DNA of 64,000 nt from CAXMST01 sp038206985 (GCA_038206985.1 JBBRAH010000006.1:1-64000); one strand, 5' to 3'. Positions 6,026 through 15,208 are shown, counted from the stretch's first letter. The notes: generated by a model from the sequence alone, not told the origin. Numbers and translations are program-made.

Positions 6026-8941
6026 GTGCACGGATCGGTCTCCGCCCTTCAGGGCGGGAGCAGCAACAGGACTCTGAACAACCCCAGGGACGGGAGATCG
6101 GTAGCCCTGATCAGCACCCTGCTTGTGGCGCTGGCCGTTCTGCTGTGGGCCGGGGTCTCCTCCGGCGGTCCGGCCCCCGGGCCCGAGCGTGCGCTGAGCG
6201 AGGCCCGAGCCGAGCAGCCGCTCGCCTTCGAGGCCAACGGGGGCCGCTTTCCGGCGCAGATCAGCCACATCGCCCGCTCCGAGTCGGGCACCGTCGCCGT
6301 GACCGACCGCGGGATCGCGTTCTCGGCCGCTGCGGGCGGCGGCGAGGCCGACTCGATCCGCCTCGGCTTCCCCGGCGCGGATCTCGGCGCGCTGCAGACG
6401 CGCGGTGAGCTGCCCGGCGTGGTCAACGATCTACGCGGCTCACGCGAACAGTGGAAGCGCGGGATCCCGACCTTCGAATCGCTGCGCCACCGCGAGATCT
6501 TCCCAGGCGTGCAACTCGACCTCTACGGCAACGCCGGCGCGCTCGAATATGACTTCCGGCTCGCTCCGGGTGTCGACCCCGGCGTGCTCGGGGTGCGCAT
6601 TCATGGCGCCGACTCGCTGCGGCTGACTCCGGGCGGAGAGCTGGTCGCACGGACCGGCCAGGCGCGCTTCGTGCAGCAGGCCCCGGTGGCCTTCCAGCCC
6701 GCCGACCCCGCGGCGGGCCTCGGGCGCAGCGCGGTCGAGAGCTCGTTCACCCTCGACGGCAACCGTCTCGGTTTCGAGCTGGGCAGCTTCGACCGCGCCC
6801 GCCCTCTGGTGATCGACCCGGTGACGCTGGCTTACTCCACCTATCTCGGCGGCTCGGCGGAGGACCTCGTAACGGATCTCACAGCCGATCAGGGGGGCGC
6901 GCTGTATGCCTTTGGCGAGACCCTCTCCGATGACTTCAACCGGCTCGGGGAAATTCAGGGCTACAGCGCTGACCGAGACACCTTCGTGAGCAAGATCGCC
7001 AGATCAGGGTCACTCGTCTACTCCACCTATCTCGGCGGCACGGGCAGGGAGATAGCGCAGGCGATCGAGGTCGGCCCTGACGGCTCCGCCTACGTGACCG
7101 GCCTCACCACCTCCGCCGACTTTCCCACCGCCGCTGCCGCCCAGCCGCTGCTGGCCGGAGAGGTGGACGCCTTCGTCAGCCGCCTCGCTCCCGATGGAGG
7201 CTCGCTGTTGTACTCGACCTTCTTCGGCGGCTCGGACGCCGATTCCGGCGCTGGGCTCTCGGTCGGCGTAGACGGTTCGGCCTACGTGGGCGGGCGCACG
7301 TCCTCGGACGATCTGCCGTTGGTCTCCGAACTGCAGCAGCACCACACCGGAAACGACGGCTTCATCGCCAAGTTCTCTGCGGCCGGCGCTCTTCAGCGCT
7401 CCACCTATCTTGGAGGGCCGGCGAACGACCTGATCTGGGCGATCGAGGCCGACGACGCGGGCGCCGTCTATTTCGCCGGAGAGAGCAACGGGGCCGGCTT
7501 CCCGACGGTCAATCCCTACGAGGGTGCGAGCGGTAGCAGTGACGTCGTGGTCGGGAAGCTGGCGCCTTCCGGTGCGGCGCTCGAGTACTCCACCTATCTC
7601 GGCGGCAGCGGCAGCGACAGGCCTGCGGGGATCAGTGTCGATCCCGACGGGTCCGCCTTCGTGGTCGGTGAGACCATTTCGACCAACTTCGATACGCACA
7701 CCCCAATCCAGGCCGGCTACGGCGGCTCCAAAGACGCGTTCGTAACCAAGTTCACGCCCGATGGCGCCGGGCTCGAGTACTCGACCTACCTCGGCGGCAG
7801 CCAGGAGGACTACGGAGCCGACATCGAGGTTGACGGCCGCGGCGCGGCCTACATCACCGGCTCGACCGCTTCCTCGAGCTTCCCGACGTCGCGGGCGATC
7901 CAGCCATACCGGCAGGCCGCCGACGCCTTCGTTGCCGAGTTGGCCCCGGATGGCTCGCGGCTGGCCTTCTCGACTCATCTCGGCGGCCAGACCATCGACC
8001 GTGGGCTCGGGATCGCGCTCAGCGGCAAGGACACCGTTCACGTCGGCGGCTACACCCATTCGACCGACTTCCCCACCGTCTCGCCGATCGAGGGCTACAG
8101 CGGCAACCCGGCGGGGGACGGATTCATCGCGACCATCGACTCCTCGCTTCCGGAGACGTCGGTAGACAGCGGTCCTGCGAACGGAGCCTTTGTAAGCAAC
8201 CCCTCGCCGAGCTTCGAGTTCAGCTCAGATCGTGGGGAGGCCACCTTCGAGTGCCGGATCGACGGTGGCGAGTGGGGGCCCTGCAGCTCGCCGCTGGCGA
8301 CGGGTCCGTTCGCCGACGGCGTGCACAGCTTCGAGGTGCGGGCGCTGCATGGCGGGGATCGCGATCCATCACCGGCAGCCCGGACCTTCACCGTCGACAC
8401 ACTCGCCCCTGACACGACGATCGAGCAGGGACCGTCGGGCACGACCGGGGATCGAACGCCGGCGTTCGAGTTCGGTGCCTCCGAGCCCACCTCGGGCTAT
8501 CAGTGCCGGGTCGACGACGGCCCGTTCGCCCCCTGCAGCGGACCCGGCGCTCGCCATACGACGGCGCCGTTGGGGGAGGGGCCGCATATCTTCCGGGTGC
8601 GGGCGGTCGACCGGGCCGGTAACACCGACTTCTCGCCCGCCGAGCGCGCCTTCTCAGTCGACTCGACCCCTCCGGACACGGTCATTACCCGCGGGCCGAA
8701 GGCTCGCAAGGGCACGACCAAACGCACGGCGACCTTCAAGTTCAGCGCCTCCGAGTCGGCCTCGAGCTTCGAGTGCCGACTGGACAAGGCTCCGTTCAAG
8801 GTCTGTAGCTCGCCGCTGCGACTGAAGCGGATCAAGCCCGGCCAGCACAAGTTCCAGACCCGGGCCACCGACCTCTACGGCAATACCGACCCGACCCCGG
8901 CGAAGCTCACCTGGACGGTGAAGAAGAAGAAACGGAGGTAG
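6026..8941 (+). CDS. Large exported SBBP beta-propeller protein with C-terminal Ig-like repeats
   Basis: The 971-residue protein has a basic N-terminus and a membrane or signal segment at about residues 25-45. A region resembling the N-terminal domain of SBBP proteins follows. From about residue 270 there are repeated units around YSTYLGGS and GSAYVTGLT, the Seven-Bladed Beta Propeller motif. From about residue 715 there are three copies of an extracellular Ig-like unit with SxxFECRxDxxxFxxCSSP, ending in the basic sequence TVKKKKRR. The GTG at 6026 follows GGGAG with 6-nt spacing. The propeller probably binds a ligand or surface partner; no enzyme motif is visible. It is likely anchored or secreted. 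Confidence 0.8.
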   Translation: MHGSVSALQGGSSNRTLNNPRDGRSVALISTLLVALAVLLWAGVSSGGPAPGPERALSEARAEQPLAFEANGGRFPAQISHIARSESGTVAVTDRGIAFSAAAGGGEADSIRLGFPGADLGALQTRGELPGVVNDLRGSREQWKRGIPTFESLRHREIFPGVQLDLYGNAGALEYDFRLAPGVDPGVLGVRIHGADSLRLTPGGELVARTGQARFVQQAPVAFQPADPAAGLGRSAVESSFTLDGNRLGFELGSFDRARPLVIDPVTLAYSTYLGGSAEDLVTDLTADQGGALYAFGETLSDDFNRLGEIQGYSADRDTFVSKIARSGSLVYSTYLGGTGREIAQAIEVGPDGSAYVTGLTTSADFPTAAAAQPLLAGEVDAFVSRLAPDGGSLLYSTFFGGSDADSGAGLSVGVDGSAYVGGRTSSDDLPLVSELQQHHTGNDGFIAKFSAAGALQRSTYLGGPANDLIWAIEADDAGAVYFAGESNGAGFPTVNPYEGASGSSDVVVGKLAPSGAALEYSTYLGGSGSDRPAGISVDPDGSAFVVGETISTNFDTHTPIQAGYGGSKDAFVTKFTPDGAGLEYSTYLGGSQEDYGADIEVDGRGAAYITGSTASSSFPTSRAIQPYRQAADAFVAELAPDGSRLAFSTHLGGQTIDRGLGIALSGKDTVHVGGYTHSTDFPTVSPIEGYSGNPAGDGFIATIDSSLPETSVDSGPANGAFVSNPSPSFEFSSDRGEATFECRIDGGEWGPCSSPLATGPFADGVHSFEVRALHGGDRDPSPAARTFTVDTLAPDTTIEQGPSGTTGDRTPAFEFGASEPTSGYQCRVDDGPFAPCSGPGARHTTAPLGEGPHIFRVRAVDRAGNTDFSPAERAFSVDSTPPDTVITRGPKARKGTTKRTATFKFSASESASSFECRLDKAPFKVCSSPLRLKRIKPGQHKFQTRATDLYGNTDPTPAKLTWTVKKKKRR

Positions 8942-9062
8942 CGGGAGGCGACGCCGGGCGCAAGGCCGTGCTGGGCAAGCTGCACCGACATCGAGACGGT
9001 CGAGCACGTCCGCGACTACGAGCACAAGCTCGTTCCTCGGCGTCCTGCCATCCTCCACCTTC

Positions 9063-9803
9063 GTGTTCGAGCTCGTGGCCGAAATCTCGATCAACCTCGA
9101 GTCGTTCGACGAGAGCTATGACAAGCAGGTCGTCGACCGGGGTACGCAGCCGATGCTGGCAATGCTCATCGCGTTCGCTGCGACCTTCGGGATCACCCGC
9201 TTCATCACCCACTCGATCCGCTCTCAGCGGTTCAGCTGGCTCAAGAACGTAGAGGCCGGCGACACCCACATCCACCACCTCGTCTGGGGGATCGTGCTCC
9301 TGCTGCTCAGCGGGATCCTGGCGATCGCGGTGCAGCCGCCGCTCGAGGTGACGGGGGTGGTGTTCGGGATCGGCGCGGCGCTGACCCTGGACGAGTTTGC
9401 CCTGTGGCTGCACCTCGACGACGTCTACTGGTCCGAGCAGGGACGCCAGTCGATCGACGCGGTGATCGTCTTCGCGGTGATCAGCGGGTTCATGGTGGTC
9501 GGCGCCTACCCGGTGACGATCGGGACCAGCGGCGGGATCGAGAACATCATCGGCCTGCTCATCGTGCAGGCGATCGGCTGGAGCTTTGCGATCGTGTGCT
9601 TCCTGAAGGGCAAGCTGATGTGGGGGGTGCTCGCCTTCTACATCTGGCCGATCGGCCTCGCGGGCGCGATTCGCCTCGCCCACCCCGATTCCCGCTGGGC
9701 GAGCAAGCGCTACGACGCCGCCAAGCTCGCCCGCTCACACAACCGCTACGACGTCGAGAAGAAGGTCCACAAGCCGGACCTGACGACGGGCGCCGGGGCC
9801 TGA
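9063..9803 (+). CDS. Conserved multi-pass membrane protein, function unknown
   Basis: The 246 residues contain about six hydrophobic segments, including LAMLIAFAATFGITRF and VLLLLSGILAIAV. A conserved-looking polar stretch carries three histidines (GDTHIHHLVWG). Another acidic stretch, LDEFALWLHLDDVYW, lies between two membrane segments. The His- and Asp-rich loops could bind a metal, but I do not recognise an assigned function. The start is a GTG at 9063. It stands alone between the SBBP gene and an antitoxin gene. Confidence 0.7.
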   Translation: MFELVAEISINLESFDESYDKQVVDRGTQPMLAMLIAFAATFGITRFITHSIRSQRFSWLKNVEAGDTHIHHLVWGIVLLLLSGILAIAVQPPLEVTGVVFGIGAALTLDEFALWLHLDDVYWSEQGRQSIDAVIVFAVISGFMVVGAYPVTIGTSGGIENIIGLLIVQAIGWSFAIVCFLKGKLMWGVLAFYIWPIGLAGAIRLAHPDSRWASKRYDAAKLARSHNRYDVEKKVHKPDLTTGAGA

Positions 9804-9883
9804 GGCGAGGCCGTCGAGACCCGCGCCTGCGCCACGATTCCTTACAATTCACCACAGTTCCGACTCAACCGTGGAGGTAAGGC

Positions 9884-10150
9884 ATGCCTGTGGCGCGAAT
9901 TACCAGCAAAGGCCAGGTGACGGTGCCGAAGTCGGTGCGCGAGGCGCTCGGCCTGGAGCCGGGCGACGGTCTGCATTTCGATCTCGGCGAGGGTGGGGCG
10001 GTGGTCAGCCGACAGGGTGAGATCGGTGATCTGGCGGGCTCGCTGCCGGTGCCCGAGGCGGCGCGCGGCCGGTCCTGGGAGACACTCCGCAAGGAAGCCT
10101 TGCGAGCCTGGGCACTTGACTCCGAAGAGCGCGGTCGCGGTGCTGGTTGA
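9884..10150 (+). CDS. AbrB/MazE-type swapped-hairpin antitoxin
   Basis: The N-terminal 45 residues match the SpoVT/AbrB fold: VARITSKGQVTVPKSVREAL followed by LEPGDGLHFDL. The rest of this 88-residue protein should contact the toxin. GGAGG just before the ATG at 9884 is a strong ribosome-binding site, unlike the other antitoxin genes here. TACAAT at 9843-9848 is a likely -10 box. The next gene encodes a PIN toxin and overlaps it by 11 nt. Confidence 0.82.
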   Translation: MPVARITSKGQVTVPKSVREALGLEPGDGLHFDLGEGGAVVSRQGEIGDLAGSLPVPEAARGRSWETLRKEALRAWALDSEERGRGAG

Positions 10151-10523
10151 CACGAATGTCCTCGTCCGTCATCTGACGGGCGATCCACCCGCGCAGGCAC
10201 AGCGCGCGACCCGGCTGCTGGTCGAGGCCGACGACCTGCTGCTGCCGGACCTGATCGTGGCCGAGTGCTGGTACGTGCTGCGTTCGGTCTACGGCCTCCC
10301 GGGAGAGCGGGTGGCGACGGCGCTCAGCGCGGTTGTCCGCAGTCGTTCGGTGCGCGTGGTCTATCCGGAGTTACTGGCCCTGGCGCTGCGACATGCTGCC
10401 GAGGGCTTCGGCTTTGCTGACGGCTACCTCCTGGCCCTGGCTGAGCTCGCCGACGCCGGCCCAATCGTCTCCTTCGATCGCGCTTTCGATGCGGTCCCCG
10501 GCGTCGAACGGGTCGAGCCTTGA
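10140..10523 (+). CDS. vapC: PIN-domain toxin paired with the AbrB-type antitoxin
   Basis: This 127-residue PIN domain has D4 (VLVDTNVLVRHL), E42 (VAECWYVL), D94 (FADGYLLALA) and D113 (SFDRAFD), so the metal site is complete. The GTG at 10140 is chosen because DTNVLVRHLTGD is the normal start of this family. A TTG at 10116 in the same frame is an alternative. The gene overlaps the antitoxin gene by 11 nt, which suggests coupled translation. Confidence 0.85.
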   Translation: MLVDTNVLVRHLTGDPPAQAQRATRLLVEADDLLLPDLIVAECWYVLRSVYGLPGERVATALSAVVRSRSVRVVYPELLALALRHAAEGFGFADGYLLALAELADAGPIVSFDRAFDAVPGVERVEP

Positions 10524-10532
10524 GTCGAGCGG

Positions 10533-10567
10533 TACTGGATGGACTGCCGATCCGCGAGCCGGCCTGA
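10533..10567 (+). pseudogene. Remnant of the 3' end of a vapC gene
   Basis: Just after the PIN toxin stop, an unattached stretch encodes LDGLPIREPA followed by TGA. This closely matches the last residues VDGLPVREPA of the VapC at 5507-5857, and the DNA around CCGCGAGCCGGCCTGA is identical. It is best read as the scar of another vapC copy lost by deletion or recombination. Confidence 0.5.
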
Positions 10568-10597
10568 GTCACGAGCCGGCCGGGGTAGGCTTGTGTC

Positions 10598-11052
10598 GTG
10601 CGCCAGCTCAGCTTCGTCGAACCGGGGACCGTTCGCTGGGAGGAGGGACCGGATCCGGTGATCACCGATCCGGGCGAAGCGATCGTCCGGCCGCTCGCGG
10701 TGGCCCGCTGCGACCTCGATCCGGCGATGGCCGCCTTCGGGATCTTTCCCGGCCCCTACCCGGTCGGCCACGAGGCCGTAGCCGGCGCCGCCTTCGGGTT
10801 CGGCGAGGCCGGCGGCGGGCATGGCGGCGCCGTCGCTGACCTGCTGCTGGTTCCGGCGGCCGACCATCTGCTGCTGCCGACCCCGGATGAGATCTCGGAA
10901 TGCGCGGGATCACCTTCCACACCTCGCGCGCCGACGCCCGGGCGCTGCTGCCCGAGGTCATCGCGCTGGTCGCCGCCGGCAAGCTCGATCCCGCCGCGAT
11001 CCCGGCCGAGGTGGTCGAGTGGGAGCGAGGCGAGGAGCGGCGGCGGCCGGCC
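10598..11052 (+). pseudogene. Decayed zinc-type alcohol dehydrogenase
   Basis: The first 60 residues from the GTG at 10598 look like the GroES-like N-terminus of a medium-chain alcohol dehydrogenase, ending at PYPVGHEAVAG. The next piece, FGFGEAGGGHGGAVADLLLVP, belongs about 50 residues later in a normal enzyme, so the catalytic zinc and structural Cys region between them is missing. From about 10900 a different frame continues with a typical C-terminus (GITFHTSRADARALLPEVIA). The whole Rossmann domain is absent. At least two internal deletions and a frameshift are needed, so no enzyme can be made. Confidence 0.7.
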
Positions 11053-12513
11053 TCAGCCTGGCGCGTCAGCCCGGGCGAGGTCGAAGGAGACCGTCGTGCC
11101 CACGTCGGGGGTGGAGTCGATCTGGATCGTGCCGCCGAGAGCGCCGACGAGCTGCTGGGCGAGTGGGAGCCCGAGCCCGGCGCCCTCGATCCCGCTCGCC
11201 TCGGCCCCGGCCCGCTCGAATGGCGTGAAGATCTTGGCGATCTGCTCGGCATCCATGCCCTTGCCTGTGTCGGCGACCGCGATCAGCATCCGGCCGTCGG
11301 GACGCTGTTCGTAGCTGACCTCCACGCTGCCGCCGGGGCGGTTGTACTTGATGCCGTTGGAGAGCAGGTTGAGCAGCACCTGCTGGACGCGTCGGCGATC
11401 CGCCAGAACCTGGGTTGCTTCGTCGCCGCCGGGCCGGATCCGTATCTGGATCTCGGCCTTTCCGGCCATCGGTGTGATCAGCGAGACGGCCTCGGTCAGG
11501 GCCAGGTCGAGCTGGACCGGCTCCAGCGAGATCGTGAGCTCGCCCGCCTCGATCTGGGAGATGTCGAGCAGGTCATCGATCAGCAGGCTCAGATGGCGTC
11601 CGGCCCTGACGATCTCGCCGATGTTCTGGAGCTTTTGCGGTTCGGATTCATCCAGCTCTACCAGCTGGGCGAAGCCGATGATCGCGGCCAGCGGCGTCCG
11701 CAACTCGTGGCTGACCCGGGAGAGGAATTCGCTCTTTGCGAGACTCGCCCGCTCGGCCACCTCCTTTGCCTCCTGGAGCTGCTCCGCGATCTCGACCTGG
11801 TCGCTGATGTCCCGCGCTGCGGCGTAGATCTCTCCGTCGGGCGGGTCTACCGCGCGCGCGTTCCACAGCAGCGTCCGGTAGCTGCCGTCCTTGCACCGGA
11901 AGCGATTCTGAAAGCCGGTCGTCCGGTGCTCGCCCAGCAGCCGCGAGGTCTCGAGCTCGGTCCGCTCACGATCGTCGGGGTGGACGAACTCGGCGAAACG
12001 GCGCGAGCGCAGCTCCTCCTCGCTCCAGCCCAGGACCTCCTGCCAGGCCGGGTTGAGGCGACGGAAGTAGCCGTCAGACCCGGCGACCGTCATCGGCTCG
12101 TTGGTCAGCCTCCAGAAGCGGTCGTGCTCGGCCGCCGTCCGGCGGAGCCGCTCGGCCAGGGTTCCGAGCACGGCGGCGATCACGAGGAAGGCGATCCCCC
12201 GGGCCAGGTAGGCGCCCGCGGTGTCGATCCGCACAGACTCTTCGTAGCCCGAAAGCGCATCCCCGGCGGCGAACAGAAGCATCGCGGTCGCGGCGCCGAT
12301 GAGGCCCCCGCGGGCCCCGAACTCGACCGCCACCAGCGCCACCGGAATCACCAGCAGCACGGTCGTGATCAGCGCCACGCCCCCGATCGCGAGGGTGATC
12401 ACGAAGATCACGACGAAGAGCAGCGTCGCGAGCGCGAGCGTCGATTGCCAACGCGGGCGCCCGGCCACCTGCTCGGGCAACTCGAGGGCTCGTATGCGCC
12501 TGTACTCAGGCAT
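11053..12513 (-). CDS. Membrane-bound PAS-domain sensor histidine kinase
   Basis: Taking the ATG at 12513, the 486 residues comprise about four hydrophobic segments (25-120), a PAS domain (about 130-240), a dimerisation helix with the phospho-accepting H269 in VSHELRTP, and an ATPase domain. The ATPase domain has its N-box near N382, the G1 box DTGKGM (415-420) and the G2 box GAGLGL (444-449). The start overlaps the stop of the upstream response regulator by 8 nt (ATGCCTGA), so the two are coupled. A GTG at 12531 is an alternative start. The input signal is unknown. It probably phosphorylates the HD-GYP regulator encoded just upstream. Confidence 0.9.
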   Translation of the reverse strand: MPEYRRIRALELPEQVAGRPRWQSTLALATLLFVVIFVITLAIGGVALITTVLLVIPVALVAVEFGARGGLIGAATAMLLFAAGDALSGYEESVRIDTAGAYLARGIAFLVIAAVLGTLAERLRRTAAEHDRFWRLTNEPMTVAGSDGYFRRLNPAWQEVLGWSEEELRSRRFAEFVHPDDRERTELETSRLLGEHRTTGFQNRFRCKDGSYRTLLWNARAVDPPDGEIYAAARDISDQVEIAEQLQEAKEVAERASLAKSEFLSRVSHELRTPLAAIIGFAQLVELDESEPQKLQNIGEIVRAGRHLSLLIDDLLDISQIEAGELTISLEPVQLDLALTEAVSLITPMAGKAEIQIRIRPGGDEATQVLADRRRVQQVLLNLLSNGIKYNRPGGSVEVSYEQRPDGRMLIAVADTGKGMDAEQIAKIFTPFERAGAEASGIEGAGLGLPLAQQLVGALGGTIQIDSTPDVGTTVSFDLARADAPG

Positions 12514-13534
12514 CCGGGAGGCCCGATGCACTCAGCAGGTCGCGATCCTCGAGCGTTGCGAAAGCGGCGACCACCTCCGGGTCGAAGCGGGTGCCGCTAC
12601 CGCCGTAGATGTGCTCGACCGCCTCCGCGCCAGAGAAGGCCGCGCGGTGGGGGCGGGCGTGCGTCAGGGAGTCATAGACATCGGCGACCGCGACGATCCG
12701 GCCCGGCAGGGGAATCCCGTCCCCTACGAGGCCGCCCGGATAGCCGCGCCCTTCCCAACGCTCGTGGTGGCTGCCGGCGATCTCCGTGGCCGTTCGCAGA
12801 ACGGGGGAGGACTCCGGGGCGAGGATGCGGCTACTGAGCACGGCGTGCCGGCGGACGTCCGCGAGTTCGTCCGGCTCCAGGGACCGCGGCTGTGCGCGGA
12901 TGCTCTCCGGGACTCCGATGTTGCCGATGTCGTGGACCAGTGCCGCGTCCGCGATCAGCTCCGCTTCCCGCTGCGAGAGTCCGAGCGCGCCGGCGAGCAG
13001 CCCGCAGAGGCGAGCGACGCGGCGGACGTGGCCGAGTACTTCGTCGCTGCTGCCCTCGGCCAGCAGCGCCATGCGCTCGAGTAGCTCGCGGCGGGCCGGG
13101 TCCTCTTCGGTCGCCCGCAGCTGGGCCTGGAGCGCCCGAAGCTGCAGGTGATCGTCGATGCGGCTCAGTACCTTGCCCAGCTCGAAGGGCTTGGAAAGGT
13201 AGTCGCACGCCCCCGCGTCCATCGCCGCCGCCCTGCTCTCGGAGGCAATATCGGCCGTGAGCACGATGATCGGGCAGCGTTCGCCTCGGGCTTTGAGCTC
13301 GCCGATCACCTCGAGACCGTCGAGGGACGGCATGTGGAGGTCGACCAGCAGCAGATCCGTGGGCTCGGCGCTGCAGAGCTCCACCCCCTCGGAGGGGTCG
13401 GTCGTGGTGACCAGCCGTTGGTACCCGTGCCTGCTGAGCAGCTGACGGAGGACCGAGACGTTGGCCTCGTAGTCATCGACGACCACGATTCGCGCGTCTC
13501 GTTCGGGCCCCGTCGCCCTCAACTTTACGGTCAC
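12506..13534 (-). CDS. Response regulator with HD-GYP phosphodiesterase output
   Basis: The N-terminal receiver domain (about 14-130) has acidic D20/D21, the phospho-acceptor D65 (LLLVDLHMP), T93 and K115. The C-terminal HD-GYP domain carries VHDIGNIGVPE (200-210), HHERWEGRGYPGG (256-268) and DVYDSLT (285-291). HD-GYP proteins hydrolyse cyclic di-GMP. The usual HDxGK reads HDIGN here (N205), a substitution of a normally conserved lysine, so activity should be tested. GGAGGG stands before the GTG start. It forms a two-component pair with the kinase downstream. Confidence 0.88.
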   Translation of the reverse strand: MTVKLRATGPERDARIVVVDDYEANVSVLRQLLSRHGYQRLVTTTDPSEGVELCSAEPTDLLLVDLHMPSLDGLEVIGELKARGERCPIIVLTADIASESRAAAMDAGACDYLSKPFELGKVLSRIDDHLQLRALQAQLRATEEDPARRELLERMALLAEGSSDEVLGHVRRVARLCGLLAGALGLSQREAELIADAALVHDIGNIGVPESIRAQPRSLEPDELADVRRHAVLSSRILAPESSPVLRTATEIAGSHHERWEGRGYPGGLVGDGIPLPGRIVAVADVYDSLTHARPHRAAFSGAEAVEHIYGGSGTRFDPEVVAAFATLEDRDLLSASGLPDA

Positions 13535-13651
13535 CGGGACCCTCCCCCTCCAGAGCTTTTGCTTCCCTGCGCTCCTGATTCACTCTAGGGGAGTTGCCGG
13601 CTTTTTCCGAACCCTCAGGCCGTTCGGCCTGCGCGGCGGCGCCTCCGTGCT

Positions 13652-13933
13652 TCAGCGCCCGCGCTCGTCGCGCTGGCTGTTGCCCCCGGCCCAGGAACTG
13701 ACGTCGACCAGGAAGGCCAGGATCACGAAGAAGATCTCGAAGCCCTCGACGCCGTTCGGACCCGCGGCCCACATCAGCGCGTAGACGAGCGTCGTCCAGG
13801 GCAGCAGGAAGAAGCCGATGAAGGGCAGCCACCACTCGTCGAAGGCACGCCCGAGCAGGTCGGAGAAGATCAGCATGAAGAAGAGCGCCAGCCGGGGCGA
13901 GATCAGCGCGAAGAGGACGAGGAAGCAACCCAT
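13652..13933 (-). CDS. Small conserved membrane protein
   Basis: A 93-residue protein with two or three hydrophobic segments (MGCFLVLFALISPRLALFF, WWLPFIGFFLLPWTTLVYAL, FEIFFVILAFLVDV) and a short charged C-terminus. It resembles small membrane proteins I associate with high-GC actinobacteria; no function is known to me. It starts 14 nt after the glycosyltransferase stop on the same strand, so the two are probably co-transcribed. A hairpin CAGGCC/GGCCTG without a U-run lies just beyond its end. Confidence 0.7.
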   Translation of the reverse strand: MGCFLVLFALISPRLALFFMLIFSDLLGRAFDEWWLPFIGFFLLPWTTLVYALMWAAGPNGVEGFEIFFVILAFLVDVSSWAGGNSQRDERGR

Positions 13934-13947
13934 CGGTGTTCGGGAAA

Positions 13948-15144
13948 CTACTCCCCGGCGAGGATGCCGGTCTTCCGGTCGCCGCCGACCCGCTCGATGA
14001 GGCTCGCGATCTGCTCGATCCGTGCATCCCAGCTGAACTCCGGCTCGGGCGCGGGACGCTCGCCACGCTCCTCACGGGCCAGGATCTCCTCGATCGCGGC
14101 GCGGATCGCGGCACGATCGTTCGCCGCGCGGACAGCGTGGCCGGTCCGGGTCAGCTCGGCCACCACGGGGTCATCCTCGAGCTCGCTGACGCACAGCGCC
14201 CAGGTCTCGGTGCAGCCCGTCTCGAACGTCTTGCTCGGGATCTGGGTGTGGTTGTGGTTGCCGAAGATCACGACGGCCGCAGACTGCGCGAGCAGATCAA
14301 GCGCCTCGGCGTGCGGCACCATCGGCAGATGGGGGTGGGGGAGGTCATCGAACCCCGCTCGCCAGCCGCTGGAGTGGGAGCGGAACTCGATCCGTCCCGC
14401 CCGGTGCAGCTCCCCGAGCACCTCGTAGGCGGGGCCGGGATCCACGCGGGGATGATTGATCACGCCGAGGTGGACGAAGAGCGGCGGATCGTGGGAGCCT
14501 TCGCGCTCGCGCAACTCGCCCCCGTTGGGCGCCACGAGCGTCTCCGCTCCCGGCCGCATCGCTGCACCGAGTTCCGCCGCCAGCGGGGCGGTGGTGCTGA
14601 CCAGCGCAGCCGCGGCGCCCATCGTGCGTGAGCGCTCGCGCTTCTCGGCCCTGCCGCCGGCGACCCAGGGATCGCCGAGATCGACGATCAGCGGCTTGCC
14701 GAGTCGGTCGGACAAGTGCTCCCCGGCGGTGAGGGCGCCGGTCGGCACCCCGATTGCGTAGATCACGTCGGGAGCTTCGCCGGCTGTGCGCTCCGCGAGG
14801 GCCTCGAGCACCGCCCGTCGCCAGGGCAACAGGCCGTCGCGGTCGCCGCGCACGGCGCGCTTGAACCGGTGCAGGATGCGCCGGGGCCGCGAGCGCAGCC
14901 CCCAGCCGTCCGGTCGCGCCGCCCAGCCGGCCAGCGGGTTGGTGGCGGTGATCGCGAGCAGGCGCGCGCGGCCGAGACGCTGCTGCGCGGGCTCCTGCCC
15001 GGACCAGAAGGTGACCACTTCGACGTCGAAGCCCGCCCCGGCGAGCCCGTCGGCGAGGCGCCGGGCACGGATCGAGCGCGGGTTGGGTGCTCCGTACAGG
15101 AGGTTCGGCGCGACGATCAGTATCCGGGGCTGGTCCGACTGCAT
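13948..15144 (-). CDS. GT4-like glycosyltransferase
   Basis: The 398 residues show the two-domain GT-B plan. The N-terminus reads ILIVAPNLLYG followed by RSIRARRLADGLAGAGFDVEVVTF, the acceptor-side Rossmann start of family 4 enzymes. The C-terminal half contains FVHLGVINH and the donor-site stretch IPSKTFETGCTETWAL, corresponding to the usual SKxFEYLAxGxPV motif. The second Glu-type signature is weaker than normal (ETGCTETW instead of EYLACGKP). It probably transfers a sugar from a nucleotide donor to an envelope molecule; the substrate cannot be read from the sequence. Confidence 0.7.
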   Translation of the reverse strand: MQSDQPRILIVAPNLLYGAPNPRSIRARRLADGLAGAGFDVEVVTFWSGQEPAQQRLGRARLLAITATNPLAGWAARPDGWGLRSRPRRILHRFKRAVRGDRDGLLPWRRAVLEALAERTAGEAPDVIYAIGVPTGALTAGEHLSDRLGKPLIVDLGDPWVAGGRAEKRERSRTMGAAAALVSTTAPLAAELGAAMRPGAETLVAPNGGELREREGSHDPPLFVHLGVINHPRVDPGPAYEVLGELHRAGRIEFRSHSSGWRAGFDDLPHPHLPMVPHAEALDLLAQSAAVVIFGNHNHTQIPSKTFETGCTETWALCVSELEDDPVVAELTRTGHAVRAANDRAAIRAAIEEILAREERGERPAPEPEFSWDARIEQIASLIERVGGDRKTGILAGE

Positions 15145-15190
15145 GCAGGATGTCTAGTCGATGGGAGCGATCCGGTCGGGTTGCTAACGC

Positions 15191-15208
15191 TGTAGCCATA
15201 TGGCTACA
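15191..15208 (+). promoter_or_regulatory. Perfect 18-bp palindrome spanning the antitoxin start codon
   Basis: TGTAGCCATATGGCTACA is a perfect palindrome whose centre falls immediately before the ATG at 15200. It is the likely operator for the Phd/YefM-type antitoxin encoded next. Because it covers the start codon, binding could block both transcription and translation initiation of a leaderless message. Confidence 0.7.

Noticed and set aside
7010..8059. Minus-strand open frame inside the SBBP gene
   Set aside because: A shadow caused by the repeated propeller units on the other strand.
10900..12837. Long plus-strand open frame opposite the histidine kinase
   Set aside because: It is the antisense shadow of a gene with complete kinase motifs; high GC keeps several frames open.
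13617..13630. Fourth copy of the TGGGCC palindrome (AGGCCGTTCGGCCT)
   Set aside because: The core and loop match, but the outer bases differ and it lies at the end of a membrane-protein gene, so it is more likely a gene-end hairpin.
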